Below, piece after piece: positions 5,813 to 7,637 of a DNA stretch of 7,637 bases. The stretch is from a bacterium MnTg04 (lineage in GTDB: Bacteria > Pseudomonadota > Gammaproteobacteria > Steroidobacterales > MnTg04): assembly GCA_008975185.1 (NCBI GenBank), contig BFAU01000204.1, forward strand, positions 1 to 7,637, written 5' to 3'. How positions within the stretch are numbered: position 1 is the first letter of the stretch; each line of letters opens with the position of its first letter. The position numbers were made by a program, and so were the translations under genes. The notes under the pieces are model-generated. The model saw nothing but the letters and a program-made list of their open reading frames with translations, was not told where the DNA came from and made no database searches.

Positions 5813-7598
5813 CCGGGCGTCGGTTGCACTCGCCAGTGCGCTCGTTTTGTTTTCGGCGCCGGCGCCTGGTGAGCAACCGGATCCAGTGGTGGATTCGGTT
5901 GTCGTGGAATGTTTGGGCCAGCCTGCTGAATTGCATCGTCGGCGACCGGGGCGTCCGCAGCCTGCACCGTGGCCTTGCGATCCGGATGGACTGCCACCAG
6001 CAGTGTGGGGAGACCTGCCCGAACTCGCTTTCGTGCCAGACCGCTGGCGAATCGTCTCGGCGCTCGGGTACCGGGAGCGTTGGTGGGACCCATACAGCGG
6101 CAACAATGTACTGAAGGGCGACCGGCCGGCGTTCGGCGATGACTGGTTTTTCAGTCTGAAAGTCGTATCCGATTCAACCTTTGAGTTGCGAAATTTTCCG
6201 CTACCGGTGGGTGGCTCCACTACCGAGAGACCCGGCAGTCTCGATATTTTCGGCAGCGGCGATCAACAGGTCTTTAACCAGATGTTGATAGTCGAAACCG
6301 TGCTTTACAGAGGCGATACTGTTTTCCGGCCGCCTGACTACGAGTTTCGGTTCGTGCCGGTGTTCAACCTGAACCATGTATCGGTCGATGAACGTGGTGT
6401 TTTGAGAGCCAATCCCGAGACGGGTACCAGCCGGAAAGAGGGTTTCGTAGGCATCCAGGGCTTGTTCATCGACAAGCACCTGAGAAATGTTTCGGAGCGC
6501 TACGATTTTGACAGCCTGAGAATCGGCATCCAGCCGATCACAGCCGATTTCAGGGGGTTCCTGTTTCAGGACAGCCCGTTTGGTGTCCGGCTTTTCGGTA
6601 CGCGCGACAACAATCGCTGGCAGTACAACCTCGGCTGGTTCAGACGATTCGAAAAAGACACCAACAGCGGTCTGAACGATTTCCCCAAACAGGGTCTGAC
6701 GGACGCACTGCGTGACGATGACGTATATCTGTTTAATGTGTATCGGCAGGACTTTCCCTGGCTCGGATTTAACAGCCAGTTTGCGCTGGTGCACAACCGG
6801 AACCGGGAAACCGGCGAGGATTTTTATGACGACAACGGTTTTATTATCCGGCCTGCATCGTTGGGAACGGAGAAGCTGCGTCAATATGACGTTAGCTATG
6901 TAGGGCTAAACGGCGATGGTCACATCGGCCGCTGGAATCTGACACTCTCCGGTTACTTTGCTTTTGGAGAAGAAACGCCGAGTGTTTTCCGTGACGGCAA
7001 AACGGACATACGCGCATTTTTCGCCGCGGCGGAAACCTCGATTGATTTCGACTGGTACCGACTACGGGCAACCGTAGTTTATGCGAGTGGCGATGACGAT
7101 CCGTTCGATGATCGCGCCACCGGTTTCGATGCCATACTCGAAAACCCGCTGATTGCCGGCGCCGACACCAGTTTCTGGATTCGTCAGGCAATACCCTTTA
7201 TCGGTGGTGGCAAAGTCGCGCTTTCGGGTCAGAATGGCTTGCTGAATTCGTTGCGGGCATCGAAGGGTCAGGGGCAATCCAATTTTACGAACCCCGGTCT
7301 GAGCCTGGTTGGTCTTGGCGCGGACCTGGACCTGACGTCACGGCTCAGGCTTTCGATCAATCTGAATCAACTTTGGTTCAACGAAACGGCGGTACTCGAG
7401 GCCAGCCGCAACCAGAGTGGAATTTCCAAGAATATAGGATTGGATGCTTCCTTGTCGCTTACCTATCGGCCCCTGATTTCGCAAAACATCATCCTGCGCC
7501 TGTCGGCGTCAGGCTTGTTACCCGGCGCCGGCTACAAAAATCTATTCGGCGATGACAAACCGTATGCCCTATTGGCCAACCTGGTACTGGATTACTGA
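5793..7598 (+). CDS. Predicted outer-membrane beta-barrel protein
   Basis: 601 aa. The frame is open from upstream, but the ATG at 5793 is chosen because it is followed by a signal peptide (residues 1-24: NNR, then a hydrophobic stretch, then APA with likely cleavage after A24). The gene overlaps the end of the lipoprotein gene by 20 nt and has no clear Shine-Dalgarno sequence. After the signal comes a Pro/Arg-rich stretch with two cysteines (C40, C62) that could form a disulfide. The motif WWDPYSGNNVLKGDRP follows, and then alternating polar/hydrophobic strands run to the C-terminus, for example RWQYNLGWF, WNLTLSGYFAFG, YRLRATVVYASG and LRLSINLNQLWF. The last residues, LVLDY, end in the aromatic residue typical of BAM-assembled barrels. 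I do not recognise a named family. There is no CXXCH and no CXXC like that of MtrB. It may be the outer-membrane partner of the decaheme path or a porin for a substrate; this is inferred from operon position only. Confidence 0.82.
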   Translation: MSATINNRASVALASALVLFSAPAPGEQPDPVVDSVVVECLGQPAELHRRRPGRPQPAPWPCDPDGLPPAVWGDLPELAFVPDRWRIVSALGYRERWWDPYSGNNVLKGDRPAFGDDWFFSLKVVSDSTFELRNFPLPVGGSTTERPGSLDIFGSGDQQVFNQMLIVETVLYRGDTVFRPPDYEFRFVPVFNLNHVSVDERGVLRANPETGTSRKEGFVGIQGLFIDKHLRNVSERYDFDSLRIGIQPITADFRGFLFQDSPFGVRLFGTRDNNRWQYNLGWFRRFEKDTNSGLNDFPKQGLTDALRDDDVYLFNVYRQDFPWLGFNSQFALVHNRNRETGEDFYDDNGFIIRPASLGTEKLRQYDVSYVGLNGDGHIGRWNLTLSGYFAFGEETPSVFRDGKTDIRAFFAAAETSIDFDWYRLRATVVYASGDDDPFDDRATGFDAILENPLIAGADTSFWIRQAIPFIGGGKVALSGQNGLLNSLRASKGQGQSNFTNPGLSLVGLGADLDLTSRLRLSINLNQLWFNETAVLEASRNQSGISKNIGLDASLSLTYRPLISQNIILRLSASGLLPGAGYKNLFGDDKPYALLANLVLDY

Positions 7599-7637
7599 TG
7601 GCGAGAGGCGCACCACATAGTCTGCTAAGTACATACC
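7598..7637 (+). CDS. Possible start of a further operon gene (3' end missing)
   Basis: The barrel gene's stop forms a TGATG junction with an ATG at 7598 that stays open to the window end. It gives 13 codons: MARGAPHSLLSTY. The stop-start overlap fits the coupled style of the whole cluster, but the fragment is too short for any call on coding or function and no clear ribosome binding site precedes it. The 39 bases after the barrel stop hold nothing else recognisable. Confidence 0.35.
   Translation, partial: MARGAPHSLLSTY

Larger units (their letters stand above)
1..7637 (+). other. Single co-oriented operon for a trans-envelope redox system
   Basis: All five supported genes run on the plus strand with junctions of +1, +4, -4 and -20 nt, and a possible -1 nt junction at 7598. 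No gap is long enough for an internal promoter or terminator. The order is cytoplasmic Fe-S, inner-membrane heme b, periplasmic heme c, outer-membrane lipoprotein, outer-membrane barrel. It follows the envelope from inside to outside and supports a joint function. The operon extends upstream and probably downstream of the window. Confidence 0.85.

Noticed and set aside
2121..7598. Identification as the MtrCAB porin-cytochrome complex
   Set aside because: The decaheme protein is membrane-anchored with an FHA domain, there is no second outer-membrane decaheme protein, and the barrel lacks the MtrB-type CXXC. Only a loose functional analogy remains.

Overview
The window is one uninterrupted, tightly packed plus-strand gene cluster from a Gram-negative bacterium. 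It encodes a bacterial lipoprotein with a lipobox, a predicted outer-membrane beta-barrel and a membrane-anchored periplasmic multiheme cytochrome c, so the host has two membranes. GC-rich codon use and the protein types suggest a proteobacterium, possibly a gammaproteobacterium. That placement is inference and cannot be fixed from the sequence alone. No RNA gene, CRISPR array, insertion sequence or terminator is visible, and no promoter lies inside the window, so transcription probably starts upstream of base 1.

Layout: (1) 1-1236, the 3' part of a gene for a cytoplasmic protein with two cyclic-nucleotide-binding domains followed by a 16-cysteine, four-[4Fe-4S] ferredoxin module. (2) 1238-2116, a five-helix membrane protein whose paired histidines predict a two-heme b cytochrome. 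(3) 2121-3785, a protein with a cytoplasmic FHA domain, one membrane helix and a periplasmic domain with ten CXXCH heme c motifs. (4) 3782-5812, a lipoprotein with two GlcG/HbpS-like (DUF336) domains. (5) 5793-7598, a predicted outer-membrane beta-barrel. (6) 7598 to the end, the first 13 codons of a possible further gene. Junctions are +1 nt, +4 nt, a 4-nt overlap, a 20-nt overlap and a 1-nt overlap, which is strong evidence for one operon with translational coupling.

Read together, the genes describe a possible electron path across the envelope. Electrons would pass from cytoplasmic Fe-S clusters to two stacked b hemes in the inner membrane, then to a periplasmic decaheme wire, then to an outer-membrane lipoprotein and barrel. 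The unusual point is that both inner electron-transfer proteins carry signalling domains: tandem cNMP-binding domains on the Fe-S subunit and an FHA domain on the decaheme subunit. This suggests an electron conduit gated by second messenger and/or protein phosphorylation. The direction of flow, terminal donor or acceptor, and the role of the HbpS-like lipoprotein cannot be read from the sequence. It does not look like the standard MtrCAB porin-cytochrome complex.
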